Both the position numbers and the translations under genes were made by a program. Shown here piece by piece: positions 16,393-25,015 of a DNA stretch of 64,000 nucleotides. The stretch covers positions 39,247-103,246 of the forward strand of contig CAYJIZ010000008.1 in NCBI GenBank assembly GCA_964370395.1. Direction: 5' to 3'. The notes under the pieces are model-generated. The model saw only the letters and a program-made list of their open reading frames with translations, made no database searches and was not told the origin of the DNA. This DNA is from JBGUVL01 sp964370395. Its GTDB lineage: Bacteria > Bacillota_I > Bacilli_A > Erysipelotrichales > Erysipelotrichaceae. Numbering within the stretch: position 1 is the stretch's first letter; each line of letters starts with the position of its first letter.

Positions 16393-17652
16393 ATGGATGA
16401 ATTGAATATTGCGTTAGAAACGTTGTGTATTATCATTTCGCTCATTATGTTGTTTAATTTATGCTTTAAAAAAGTAAAGAATGACAAAACAGTACACTGG
16501 CTTACGTTAATGCTGCTATTCAACATTGTTGTATTAGTGTGTGACTTAATTACGTTTGTAATTGGTGAAACAGACTTGATTTGGTTTTTAACACTTGTGA
16601 ATAGTATTGTATATGCCGGTGGCTATGTGATTGAATTTTTATTTTGCTTGTATATTTTAGAACACTTGAAGGCGAAACAAACGATGAACTTTTCTTTGAT
16701 TAAAGTTTTTTTTATCGCTTGTATCTTCGCTATCATATTAGTGGTTGTTTCGTATTTTAATCATATGTATTTTTACTTTAATGATGTTGGTGATTACGTG
16801 CGTGGTCCTTATTATTGGATCAGTCAATTCTACCCTATCATCATTATTCTATACACGTTTTATATCATTTATAAATATCGAAAAGTGTTAGGAAAACACG
16901 ATACTTTTTATTTTACAATCTATGGTTTGCTTCCTGTCATCGCGATGTTAATTCAAATTTTTTCTTATGGGATTACCTTTCTTTATATCGCAACGACGCT
17001 ATCGATGTTAATCATTCATTTAAATATTCAAAACGAACGAGAAAGTCGACTTTACCAACAAGAAATTTCATTAACAAAGGCAAACATTTCAATTATGCTA
17101 TCACAAATTCAACCGCACTTTTTATACAATGCGATTACAAGTATTAAACATTTATGTGATACACAACCTGCACTTGCTTCCCAAGCGCTTGAACGTTTCT
17201 CTTATTACTTGCGTAATAATTTGGATTCACTAAAAACAGATCAGCTCATTCCTTTTAAAAAAGAATTGGAGCATATCGAAGAATATATTTATTTAGAAAA
17301 AATAAGAATGGATGAAAGATTAAATGTAAGGTATGAAATTGAAGTTGATGATTTCGAAGTTCCTACGCTTACAATAGAACCTTTGGTTGAAAACGCCATT
17401 CGTCATGGAATCGCTAAAAAAGTCAGTGGAGGGACACTGTTGATTAAAACACAACGGATTAATCATGAAATCTATATTACGATTCAAGATGATGGTGTAG
17501 GATTTGATGTGAGTGCACTACAAAATGAAGACAAAAAACATTTAGGGATTGAAAATGTTAGAAAACGTTTAAAACTTCAAAGTAATGCACGTTTATTAAT
17601 GGAAAGTATACCGAAACAAGGTTGTACTTGTACCATTATTATAAAGGGATAG
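16393..17652 (+). CDS. LytS/YehU-type membrane sensor histidine kinase
   Basis: The 419-residue protein has about seven hydrophobic N-terminal segments (residues ~5-215) without a recognisable extracellular sensor, then a short linker coiled coil and a His_kinase (PF06580-type) domain: QPHFLYN with phosphoacceptor H242. It ends in an HATPase domain with the N-box near N334 (ENAIRHGI) and DDGVGFD. The start at 16393 has GAGGT 7 bases upstream; a longer frame from 16303 has no ribosome site. The partner response regulator follows after 11 bases. The membrane-embedded input suggests it senses a membrane-linked or hydrophobic signal (inference). Confidence 0.88.
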   Translation: MDELNIALETLCIIISLIMLFNLCFKKVKNDKTVHWLTLMLLFNIVVLVCDLITFVIGETDLIWFLTLVNSIVYAGGYVIEFLFCLYILEHLKAKQTMNFSLIKVFFIACIFAIILVVVSYFNHMYFYFNDVGDYVRGPYYWISQFYPIIIILYTFYIIYKYRKVLGKHDTFYFTIYGLLPVIAMLIQIFSYGITFLYIATTLSMLIIHLNIQNERESRLYQQEISLTKANISIMLSQIQPHFLYNAITSIKHLCDTQPALASQALERFSYYLRNNLDSLKTDQLIPFKKELEHIEEYIYLEKIRMDERLNVRYEIEVDDFEVPTLTIEPLVENAIRHGIAKKVSGGTLLIKTQRINHEIYITIQDDGVGFDVSALQNEDKKHLGIENVRKRLKLQSNARLLMESIPKQGCTCTIIIKG

Positions 17653-17663
17653 AAGGAGAATAC

Positions 17664-18440
17664 ATGATGGACATAATGATTATTGATGATGAGAAATTAG
17701 TGCTTGAAGATACCACAGCACTAGTGAAAAAAGTGTTACCAAATGATACGATTTATAGCTTTCAATTTGCGAACGATGCACTTGCTTTTTTAAAGGAACA
17801 AATGGTAGATATGGCATTATTGGATATTTCGATGCCTGAGATTAATGGTTTGGAATTAGCAAAGCGATGCAAACAAGTTTGTCCACAAATCAACATTTTG
17901 TTTGTTACAGGTTATTCAGAATATGCATTAGAAGCATTTAAGGTTCATGCAAGTGGTTACTTGTTAAAACCGTTACGCGAAAATGACTTGTTGAATGAAT
18001 TGGAGCATTTACGCTTCCCTATCGTGCAACCAAGTACCAATGAAGGTTTGTACATTCGTTGCTTTGGTAATTTTGAAGTATTCTATGATGGGAAACCTAT
18101 GAAGTTTAAATATTCAAAATCAAAAGAATTGCTTGCCTATTTAATTGATCGTAAAGGTGCGCGTGTCTCCTCTGGTGAAGCCATCGGTATCTTATGGGAA
18201 GACAAACCTATTTCCCTTTCACTAAAGAGTCAATGGCGTAACTGTGTGGCTGATTTGGTCGCATTGTTTAATGATTTGGACAAAGGTGATTGCCTGTTGA
18301 AATCAAGAGACTATATCGCTGTTGATACGGCTAAAATCACTTGTGATTACTATTGTTTTTTAAATGGTGATGTCCGCTCTATTAATCAATATCATAATGA
18401 ATACATGGAACAATATAGTTGGAGTGAATTCTCTTTGTAA
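17664..18440 (+). CDS. Response regulator with receiver and SARP/OmpR-like winged-helix domain
   Basis: The receiver domain (about 1-120) has the acidic pair D8/D9, phosphorylation site LLDISMPE (D54), VTGYSEYALEAF and the KP motif LLKPLRE. After a linker comes LYIRCFGNFEVFYDGKPM and KSKELLAYLIDRKGARVSS, the winged-helix DNA-binding type seen in SARP-like activators. There is no LytTR or AraC domain, although the cognate kinase is of the LytS class. The start has AGAAGGAGA. A bidirectional terminator follows. Target genes are unknown; neither flanking gene is an obvious target. Confidence 0.87.
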   Translation: MMDIMIIDDEKLVLEDTTALVKKVLPNDTIYSFQFANDALAFLKEQMVDMALLDISMPEINGLELAKRCKQVCPQINILFVTGYSEYALEAFKVHASGYLLKPLRENDLLNELEHLRFPIVQPSTNEGLYIRCFGNFEVFYDGKPMKFKYSKSKELLAYLIDRKGARVSSGEAIGILWEDKPISLSLKSQWRNCVADLVALFNDLDKGDCLLKSRDYIAVDTAKITCDYYCFLNGDVRSINQYHNEYMEQYSWSEFSL

Positions 18441-18453
18441 TAAGATAAAAAAT

Positions 18454-18497
18454 AAGCGATACGCTGCATGATGCAATGTATCGCTTTTCTTTTTTTA
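18454..18497. terminator. Bidirectional terminator (response regulator / 6S-like RNA)
   Basis: A 9-bp stem (18454-18462 with 18478-18486) and an inner TGCA stem, followed on the plus strand by a T-rich run (18485-18497). On the minus strand the same stem is followed by ATTTTTTAT, so it can also end the RNA gene transcribed from 18655. Confidence 0.8.
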
Positions 18498-18500
18498 TTG

Positions 18501-18655
18501 AGTCCAGAAGGAGACTTTTCCCCTGTGTATACAGGTGGGGTATCTGCACAACAATTTTAGGATCCCTATGCAATGCAAAGGTCTTCAACACAAAAGTATG
18601 ACATCCGATTCCCCTTATCTCAAAATGTAGGAAAAATGTTTTGCTTCTGGACACC
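18501..18655 (-). ncRNA. ssrS: Probable 6S RNA
   Basis: No gene is read here, but the two ends pair perfectly over 9 bp (18644-18652 with 18502-18510). Next inward, UUUUUCC pairs with GGAAAAG; then an open region with a local hairpin on the 3' strand (18522-18535, 5-bp stem); then GGGG-A-AUC pairs with GAU-A-CCCC (18607-18614 with 18537-18544). A long helix with a central bubble bearing a 3'-side hairpin is the 6S RNA plan that mimics an open promoter and binds RNA polymerase. A strong promoter puts transcription start at about 18652, exactly at the closing stem, and the terminator follows. The location directly downstream of aspS is where Bacillus subtilis has its 6S-1 RNA (aspS-yrvM intergenic region). 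Confidence 0.75.
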
Positions 18656-18658
18656 TCC

Positions 18659-18686
18659 ATTATAACAAGCATTTTCAGTTTGTCTA
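18659..18686 (-). promoter_or_regulatory. Promoter of the 6S-like RNA
   Basis: Minus strand TAGACA (18681-18686) and TATAAT (18659-18664), 16 bases apart, with TGT before the -10. The start point predicted about 7 bases later coincides with the first base of the RNA's closing helix. Confidence 0.75.
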
Positions 18687-18717
18687 CTCTTGACATTTAA
18701 TAATTTTATGTTCCTGA

Positions 18718-20466
18718 TTAATCTTCCATTTTTTGGATTGTAATACTCAATTCATCCAATTGGTTTTTGTCTACAGCAGAAGGTGCTTCACTCATTAAAT
18801 CAGATGCACTTGCTGTTTTAGGGAACGCAACCACATCACGAATATTGTCTGTGTTTGCTAAGATCATAACTAATCTTTCTAATCCGATTCCCACTCCACC
18901 ATGTGGTGGTGTACCATATTGGAAAGCATCGATAAAGAAACCGAATTTTTCGTGTGCTTCCTCTAATGACATACCGATTGCTTCAAATACTGTTTTTTGA
19001 ATTTCTTGATCATGAATACGAATAGAACCACTTAATAACTCATATCCATTTAACACTAAATCGTATGCTCTTGAGTAACAAGCGCTTGGATCACTCATCA
19101 ATTTATCAACATCTTCTAAGTTAGGAGAAGTAAATGGATGATGTGCTGCTACATAACGATTTTCTTTTTCATCGTATTCAAACATTGGGAAGTTGGTAAC
19201 CCATAAAAAAGCATACTTTGATTCATCAATTAGGTTAAAATCATGCCCTAACTTATTTCTAAGCGCTCCTAGAGCACTTTGTGCTGTTTTCTTTCTATCT
19301 GCCACCATAAAGATAATCGCGTTCTCAGACAGGTTAAATCGCGTTACAATTGCTTGCTTTTCTTCTTCGCTTAATACTTTTGCGACAGAACCACTGATTT
19401 CATTGTTGTTTACTTTTAAATACGCAAGTGCTTTGGCACCATAAACTTTAACGTAGTCTTGTAATTTGTCCAAATCCTTACGTGAAAATTTATCTGCTCC
19501 CTCTTCCATAACAAGGGCTTGTACAACACCGTCGTTAGCAAGGACATTCTTAAACACAGCGAATTCTGTTTGCGCAAAAATATCACTTATATTAGATAGT
19601 TCTAAAGCAAAACGCAAATCAGGTTTGTCACTACCAAAACGATCCATACATTCATCGTAAGGAAGTTTTAAGAAAGAAGGTAATTCGATTCCTTTTACTT
19701 CTTTAAAAATAGTACGCATCAAACCTTCTGTTACTTGCCAAATATCCTCTTCTTCAATGAAACTCATTTCAATATCTATTTGCGAGAATTCAGGTTGGCG
19801 ATCTGCTCTTAAATCTTCATCGCGGAAACAACGAGCAATTTGGAAGTATTTCTCCATTCCCCCAACCATCAACAATTGTTTGTATAATTGAGGAGATTGT
19901 GGAAGGGCGTAGAATTCCCCTTTGTTGATACGACTTGGTACCAAGTAATCACGTGCACCTTCTGGTGTTGATTTACATAAAATTGGTGTTTCAATTTCAA
20001 TAAAACCTAGATCAGATAAGTAATTACGAACTAACATCGTAACTTTGTGACGTAATATTAAATTGTTTTTAATTGTATCACGACGGATATCTAAATAACG
20101 ATATTTTAAACGTGTGTCTTCCAAAGCGTCAGTTTCATCTGCAATGATAATCGGTGTCGTTTTCGCACTGTTAATCACTTCCACTTCTTCCACTTTAATT
20201 TCAATATCCCCTGTTGGTAATTTAGGGTTCTTATCTTTACGTTCGCAAACAGTTCCACTTACTTGTAAAACATATTCATTACGAACGTCTAAAATTTTCT
20301 GAGCCATTTCTTCAGAAAAAACCAATTGTGTAATACCTTCGCGATCACGCAAATCAATAAATACCAAAGCACCGAAATTACGACGTTTTGCTACCCATCC
20401 AACCAATGTTACTTTTTCATTTACATCGCTTAAACGCAATTGTCCATTTGTATGTGTACGATTCAT
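18718..20466 (-). CDS. aspS: Aspartyl-tRNA synthetase
   Basis: This class II synthetase charges tRNA-Asp. The true start is the ATG at 20466 (MNRTHTNGQLRL) with AGGGGA upstream; an extended frame overlaps the hisS end. The 582 residues comprise an N-terminal OB anticodon-binding domain (RLSDVNEKVTLVGWVAKRRN), class II motif 2 (FRDEDLRADRQPEFSQID), a GAD insertion domain (about 280-420) typical of bacterial-type AspRS, and motif 3 (GIGLERLVM). It lies 7 bases downstream of hisS, so both are under the upstream T box. Confidence 0.98.
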   Translation of the reverse strand: MNRTHTNGQLRLSDVNEKVTLVGWVAKRRNFGALVFIDLRDREGITQLVFSEEMAQKILDVRNEYVLQVSGTVCERKDKNPKLPTGDIEIKVEEVEVINSAKTTPIIIADETDALEDTRLKYRYLDIRRDTIKNNLILRHKVTMLVRNYLSDLGFIEIETPILCKSTPEGARDYLVPSRINKGEFYALPQSPQLYKQLLMVGGMEKYFQIARCFRDEDLRADRQPEFSQIDIEMSFIEEEDIWQVTEGLMRTIFKEVKGIELPSFLKLPYDECMDRFGSDKPDLRFALELSNISDIFAQTEFAVFKNVLANDGVVQALVMEEGADKFSRKDLDKLQDYVKVYGAKALAYLKVNNNEISGSVAKVLSEEEKQAIVTRFNLSENAIIFMVADRKKTAQSALGALRNKLGHDFNLIDESKYAFLWVTNFPMFEYDEKENRYVAAHHPFTSPNLEDVDKLMSDPSACYSRAYDLVLNGYELLSGSIRIHDQEIQKTVFEAIGMSLEEAHEKFGFFIDAFQYGTPPHGGVGIGLERLVMILANTDNIRDVVAFPKTASASDLMSEAPSAVDKNQLDELSITIQKMED

Positions 20467-20473
20467 TGTTCCC

Positions 20474-21799
20474 CTACTTTCCACAAGCGCAATCATCACC
20501 ACAAGAACAAGTGTGATCATGTGCTTCTTCATTTTCAAATATTTGATCCATTACGGTTACGATTTCATCAAAACTCGCACTGAACTGTTGTTGGTCAGCG
20601 ATACGTTTGATCGTAACACTATTGTTTTCTAAATCTTTTTCACCTAAAATAATGGCTACTTTGGCATTCTTTTTATCAACAGATTTAAATTGTGCCTTAA
20701 AAGAACGATTCATATAGTCACGTTCACAAGTGTAACCACTCGCACGAAGTGCTGTAGCGATTTCTAATGCCTTTAATGAAGCTTTTTCGCTTAAACATAA
20801 GATGTAGGCATCCAAAGCCGTTTCGTCGTTTAAATCAACGCCTTCGCCCTCTAATGCCAAAAGCAAACGTTCCATACCCATCGCAAAGCCGATTCCACTT
20901 ACTTGTGGTCCACCGAAGTATTCTACTAGACCATCATAACGTCCACCAGCAAACACTGTCGATTGTGAACCCATTTGTGTATTGGTAGACACGACTTCAA
21001 AAACCGTGTGTGTATAATAATCCAATCCACGTACCAAACGATCGTCGATTTCATAAGGAATGCCTAATGCATCTAATCCTTCACACACACTTTGAAAGTA
21101 ATCTTTGCTTTCTTGTGTTAAGTATTCACTCATACTTGGTGCATTTTTCATGCTTTCGCGATCATGATCCACTTTACAATCTAATAATCGTAAAGGGTTT
21201 TGTGTGTAACGGCGTTTGCAATCACCACATAAGTTTTCTAAATCACTTGCGAAATGTTGACGTAATGCTTCTTTGTAATTAGCACGACTTTCATCGTCCC
21301 CTAATGTATTCAATAATACTTTTAATTCACTCATTCCCAAAGCAGAAACAATCGAATAACCCAAAGCGATAGTCTCTACATCCAACAAAGGGTTTTTGGC
21401 TCCGATGACTTCCACACCAAATTGGTGGAAAATACGTTGTCTTCCTTTTTGTGGTCTTTCATAACGAAATTGTGGTCCCATGTAATACATTTTCACAGGC
21501 AAATCACCATCTCCATACATTTTGTGTTGCACAAAACTACGTGCCACTCCTGCTGTCATCTCTGGACGTAATGTTAAAGAATCTTTCCCATTTATCGAAA
21601 AGGTATACATTTCTTTATTTACGACATCACTTGAATCGTTTTCTCTTTTAAATACTTTTGTATCTTCAAATATTGGAGTACGAATTTCCTTATAATCATA
21701 AAGCATACAAAATTGACGAATTACATCTTCAATCTTGTGCCACTTCGAAATGTCTTTTGGTAAAATGTCGTACGTTCCTCTCGCTGTTTGATAACTCAT
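20474..21799 (-). CDS. hisS: Histidyl-tRNA synthetase with a cysteine-rich C-terminal tail
   Basis: This class II synthetase charges tRNA-His. It begins MSYQTARGTYDILP and shows motif 2 (FRYERPQKGRQRIFHQFGVE), the histidine-A motif LVRGLDYYTHTVFE and motif 3 (GIGFAMGMERLLLALE), then the anticodon-binding domain. I use the ATG at 21799 because GGAGGA is 6 bases before it; the ATG two codons earlier touches the ribosome site. Unusually, after the normal end it carries EEAHDHTCSCGDDCACGK: four cysteines (about 431, 433, 437, 439) and two histidines in the last 15 residues, which resembles a metal-binding tail. That role is inference. Confidence 0.97.
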   Translation of the reverse strand: MSYQTARGTYDILPKDISKWHKIEDVIRQFCMLYDYKEIRTPIFEDTKVFKRENDSSDVVNKEMYTFSINGKDSLTLRPEMTAGVARSFVQHKMYGDGDLPVKMYYMGPQFRYERPQKGRQRIFHQFGVEVIGAKNPLLDVETIALGYSIVSALGMSELKVLLNTLGDDESRANYKEALRQHFASDLENLCGDCKRRYTQNPLRLLDCKVDHDRESMKNAPSMSEYLTQESKDYFQSVCEGLDALGIPYEIDDRLVRGLDYYTHTVFEVVSTNTQMGSQSTVFAGGRYDGLVEYFGGPQVSGIGFAMGMERLLLALEGEGVDLNDETALDAYILCLSEKASLKALEIATALRASGYTCERDYMNRSFKAQFKSVDKKNAKVAIILGEKDLENNSVTIKRIADQQQFSASFDEIVTVMDQIFENEEAHDHTCSCGDDCACGK

Positions 21800-21805
21800 A
21801 TCCAT

Positions 21806-22040
21806 TCCTCCTTTAGAATAAAAAAACGTCCTTACTTCTAAGGACGTATATTACTACGCGATTACCACCTTAGTTCATACAAATACTGTATGCACCTCAA
21901 TTATCCTGATATCGTAGGATTGACGGTTGCCATTACGCAACGTTCTCCAAAGCGTCCATATTATACACTGCAAAGAAACTTGCACCATTTGTTTCTTTCT
22001 CTAAGATACACTGTATGAATATGCTCTTTTTCATTGAACA
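21806..22040 (-). promoter_or_regulatory. T-box riboswitch leader of hisS-aspS, aspartate specifier
   Basis: The leader contains the T-box sequence AACTAAGGTGGTAATCGCG (21857-21875), a stem I with AGAGA and a distal GGTGCAA, and a specifier loop reading GGACGCTTTGGAG in which the codon is GAC (21954-21956), that is Asp rather than His. The competing terminator is a 9-bp stem (21826-21847) followed by seven Ts. Uncharged tRNA-Asp would stabilise the antiterminator and turn on both synthetase genes. An Asp specifier in front of hisS-aspS is known in Firmicutes. Confidence 0.9.
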
Positions 22041-22045
22041 TTAGT

Positions 22046-22074
22046 ATTTTATCATTATCTATGCGCAAATTCAA
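22046..22074 (-). promoter_or_regulatory. Promoter of the hisS-aspS T-box transcript
   Basis: Minus-strand TTGAAT (22069-22074) and TAAAAT (22046-22051), spaced 17 bases, with TGA before the -10. Confidence 0.7.
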
Positions 22075-22091
22075 TTGCTACTCGTAATTCT

Positions 22092-24308
22092 TTATAATAT
22101 TACACGTTCAATATCGCTTACGCTAGTTACTTTACGCAAATTCGCAATCAAGGCTTGCAGATGCTCTGCATTTTTCACCTGTACGGTTAATTTGGTTGTT
22201 GCGTTAATACCATCGTCGTTCACTTTGGAATCCACATGGCGTAATCCTACTTTGCATTGTGAGGATACGGTTACGATATCACTCAACAAATAGTTACGAT
22301 CAGTAGAATGAACAACTAAGTTTACTTCATAGTTTAACTCGCGATCAAAATCTTCGTCCCATTCGACATCGATTAATCGCTCTTTGTGATCTTGAATATT
22401 AGGACAATCGACGCGGTGAATCTTCACACCTTGTCCCTTGCTTACAAAACCGACAATTTCATCTCCTGGAATAGGAGAACAACATGGAGCCAAAGAAATC
22501 ATCATACTGTCGATTCCTGCAACATTAATCCCGTATTTTGATGTTGTTTTCTTCTTTGTTGGCAATTCTTTGTTGGAAAACAACTTCATCATTTCTTGGT
22601 TGTCGTAGTTTGTACTACCAACTTTTTGATGTGTTAACTTCTCGATTACATGTGGTAATGTTACAGCCTTACAGTATATGGCATAAAACAAGTCATTCGC
22701 ACTATGCAAATTGAAATTACCAGCACAATTATCCAATCGTTTATGATCCATGAACTCTTTCGCATCAAAGCCACGTTTTTTAAGTTCGTCTTCAAGCATG
22801 TCTTTCCCTTTTGTGATACCTTCTTCCTTTTGTTTTAATTCTTGTTTTTGGAAGTAAGAACGAATTTTGTTTTTCGCATGATTACTTTTCACAATTTTTA
22901 ACCAGTCTTCACTTGGCTTAGAATTCTTGCTTGTCTTTATCGATACAACATCACCTGTTTTCAGAGGTGTATTAAGTGGTACCAATACCCCATTTACACT
23001 CGCACCGATTGTTTGGTGTCCTACCTCAGTATGAATACGATAAGCAAAATCCAGAGGAGTGGAACCATTTGGTAAGTTTACAACTCTACCTTTTGGACTC
23101 ATTACATAAACATTCGCTTCAAAAATATCTTTTGAAATGATATTCATAAACTCCAAATCATTGCTTTCCGCTTCTTCATTCATCAAAGAGAAATCTTTGA
23201 ACCAATGCAATTGTTCTTCAATTTCTTTTTGTTGCATTTCTTTTTGATAACTATTTTCTTTGTAACGCCAATGCGCAGCGACCCCGCGCTCAGCCACACT
23301 ATCCATATCTTCCGTACGAATTTGCACTTCAAAAATATTTCCTTCATCCGCTACAATCGTTGTATGCAAGGATTGGTACATATTCATTTTCGGCATTGCG
23401 ATATAATCTTTAAAGCGTCCAGGTATAGGACGATATTTCGCATGAATGTGACCTAAAATTTCATAACAAGCCACTTCACTATCAGTAACGATACGAATGG
23501 CTAACAAGTCTAAAATTTCTTCAAAACGTTTGTTTTTCGTCATCATCTTTTTATAAATACTGTAAAGATGTTTACTACGTCCAAATATTCTGAATTTTAT
23601 ATTGTTCGCATTTAACATAAATGAGATTTCTTTGATCATTTCTTGAATTTGTGAATCACGTTCTGATTTTCGCTTTTCTACAAGTGCAGCAATCTCATAA
23701 TATTTTTCACGCTTTAAATACTGGAAGCTCAAATCTTCCAGTTCGTTCTTAATTTCACTAATCCCTAAACGATGCGCAATCGGTGCGTATACATCCAATG
23801 TTTCCTCAGCAATTTTCTGTTGCTTCTCCGGTTTCATGAATTGTAGTGTTCGCATATTATGTAGACGGTCAACTAATTTAATTAGAATTACACGTACATC
23901 CTTTGCCATCGCAATAAATATTTTACGATGATTGGCAGCTAAATATTCTTTTTCATCATTGAATTTTAAATTACCAATCTTAGTAACTGCATCCACCAAA
24001 GAATAGACTTCTTCACCAAACACTTTAATAAAGTCTTCAGGTGTACAATCACAATCTTCAATCACATCATGCAACAAACCAGTTGCAATCGTTTTTGGCC
24101 CAGTTCGCATCGTAGCTAATATTTTAGCAACATGTAATGCATGGATGATATAAGGATCACCACTTTTACGAAATTGTCCCTCGTGTTTTGCTGCGGCAAA
24201 CTCATAAGCGTTCGTGATGAACTCAATATTTTCTTTGTTTTTCATGTACTTTTTTACTTCTGCTTGTACATCAGCAAAAGTAATCGTATCTTTCACGTGT
24301 GTGCTCAT
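22092..24308 (-). CDS. relA: Bifunctional (p)ppGpp synthetase/hydrolase
   Basis: This is the long Rel enzyme of the stringent response. Its domains in order are: HD hydrolase (HALHVAKILATM, LLHDVIEDCD near 76-82, VKLVDRLHNMRT-type motif), RelA/SpoT synthetase (FGRSKHLYSIYKKM, DLLAIRIV, PKMNMYQSLHTT, FEVQIRTEDMD), TGS (VYVMSPKGRVVNLPNG), a helical/Cys region with APCCSPIPGDEI, and a C-terminal ACT domain. Both activities look intact. It has its own extended -10 promoter and an AAGGGGG ribosome site. The order relA-apt-recJ-secDF is the Bacillus order. Confidence 0.98.
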   Translation of the reverse strand: MSTHVKDTITFADVQAEVKKYMKNKENIEFITNAYEFAAAKHEGQFRKSGDPYIIHALHVAKILATMRTGPKTIATGLLHDVIEDCDCTPEDFIKVFGEEVYSLVDAVTKIGNLKFNDEKEYLAANHRKIFIAMAKDVRVILIKLVDRLHNMRTLQFMKPEKQQKIAEETLDVYAPIAHRLGISEIKNELEDLSFQYLKREKYYEIAALVEKRKSERDSQIQEMIKEISFMLNANNIKFRIFGRSKHLYSIYKKMMTKNKRFEEILDLLAIRIVTDSEVACYEILGHIHAKYRPIPGRFKDYIAMPKMNMYQSLHTTIVADEGNIFEVQIRTEDMDSVAERGVAAHWRYKENSYQKEMQQKEIEEQLHWFKDFSLMNEEAESNDLEFMNIISKDIFEANVYVMSPKGRVVNLPNGSTPLDFAYRIHTEVGHQTIGASVNGVLVPLNTPLKTGDVVSIKTSKNSKPSEDWLKIVKSNHAKNKIRSYFQKQELKQKEEGITKGKDMLEDELKKRGFDAKEFMDHKRLDNCAGNFNLHSANDLFYAIYCKAVTLPHVIEKLTHQKVGSTNYDNQEMMKLFSNKELPTKKKTTSKYGINVAGIDSMMISLAPCCSPIPGDEIVGFVSKGQGVKIHRVDCPNIQDHKERLIDVEWDEDFDRELNYEVNLVVHSTDRNYLLSDIVTVSSQCKVGLRHVDSKVNDDGINATTKLTVQVKNAEHLQALIANLRKVTSVSDIERVIL

Positions 24309-24335
24309 GAATAGCCCCCTTATTAATTACTAGAA

Positions 24336-24344
24336 ATTATACCA
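24336..24344 (-). promoter_or_regulatory. Extended -10 promoter of relA
   Basis: Minus-strand TATAAT (24336-24341) preceded by TGG. No good -35 is present. Confidence 0.6.
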
Positions 24345-24434
24345 CATTCTTCACATATTCCACCATTATTATCTCATAATTTACTAGCTAATTTCATTAT
24401 ATAACCTAAAAAGGAACGAAGCAAAGTAAAAAGC

Positions 24435-24466
24435 AAAACAAAAAGTAGGAAATCTCTTCCCTACTT
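24435..24466 (-). terminator. Terminator downstream of apt
   Basis: A 7-bp stem AAGTAGG/CCTACTT (24443-24449 and 24460-24466), extended by mispaired GAA/TTT, and followed on the minus strand by TTTTTGTTTT. Confidence 0.8.
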
Positions 24467-24483
24467 ATCGTTGTTTTTTTTTG

Positions 24484-24999
24484 TTAATCATATTGAATTA
24501 AAGCTTGTACTTCATAATCTTTTAATACAGAACGACCATTTAATCCAACTAATTCAATTAAGAAGCCACATCCTACAATGTTTCCCCCTAATTCTTCTAC
24601 CATTTTAATCGCACCATCAACCGTTCCACCAGTTGCCAACAAATCATCGATAATCAAAACTTTTTGTCCTGGTTGGATTGCATCTTTGTGCATTTCTAAA
24701 ATGTTATTTCCATATTCTAACTCGTATTCAATACTTACCGTTTCTCTAGGTAATTTGTTTGGTTTACGTACTGGTACAAAACCAATTTTTAATTCTTTTG
24801 CCACTGGACAACCGAAGATAAATCCTCTTGATTCAGGTCCGACAATGATTTCTGCACCAACTTCTTTCGCAAATGCAATAAACTTATCACACGCATATGC
24901 GTATGCTTCTCCATTTTGCATTAATGGTGTAATGTCACGGAATAAAATTCCTTCTTTTGGGTAATCTTGAATACTCGCAATATATTGTTTTAAATCCAT
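24484..24999 (-). CDS. apt: Adenine phosphoribosyltransferase
   Basis: Apt salvages adenine to AMP with PRPP. The protein starts MDLKQYIASIQDYPKEGILFRDI (ATG at 24999, GGAGG 8 bases upstream; a longer frame overlaps recJ). It carries VGPESRGFIFG, RKPNKLPRETVSIEYELEYG and the PRPP motif VLIIDDLLATGGT near 120-133. The 171-residue length is normal. It lies 16 bases downstream of recJ and ahead of a terminator. The adenine-salvage gene sits between recJ and relA, as in Bacillus. Confidence 0.97.
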   Translation of the reverse strand: MDLKQYIASIQDYPKEGILFRDITPLMQNGEAYAYACDKFIAFAKEVGAEIIVGPESRGFIFGCPVAKELKIGFVPVRKPNKLPRETVSIEYELEYGNNILEMHKDAIQPGQKVLIIDDLLATGGTVDGAIKMVEELGGNIVGCGFLIELVGLNGRSVLKDYEVQALIQYD

Positions 25000-25015
25000 A
25001 ATTGTTCCTCCAACA

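Noticed and set aside
20467..20538. Longer N-terminus for aspartyl-tRNA synthetase
   Set aside because: It overlaps the end of hisS and looks like a false signal peptide. The ATG at 20466 has a ribosome site and the normal AspRS beginning.
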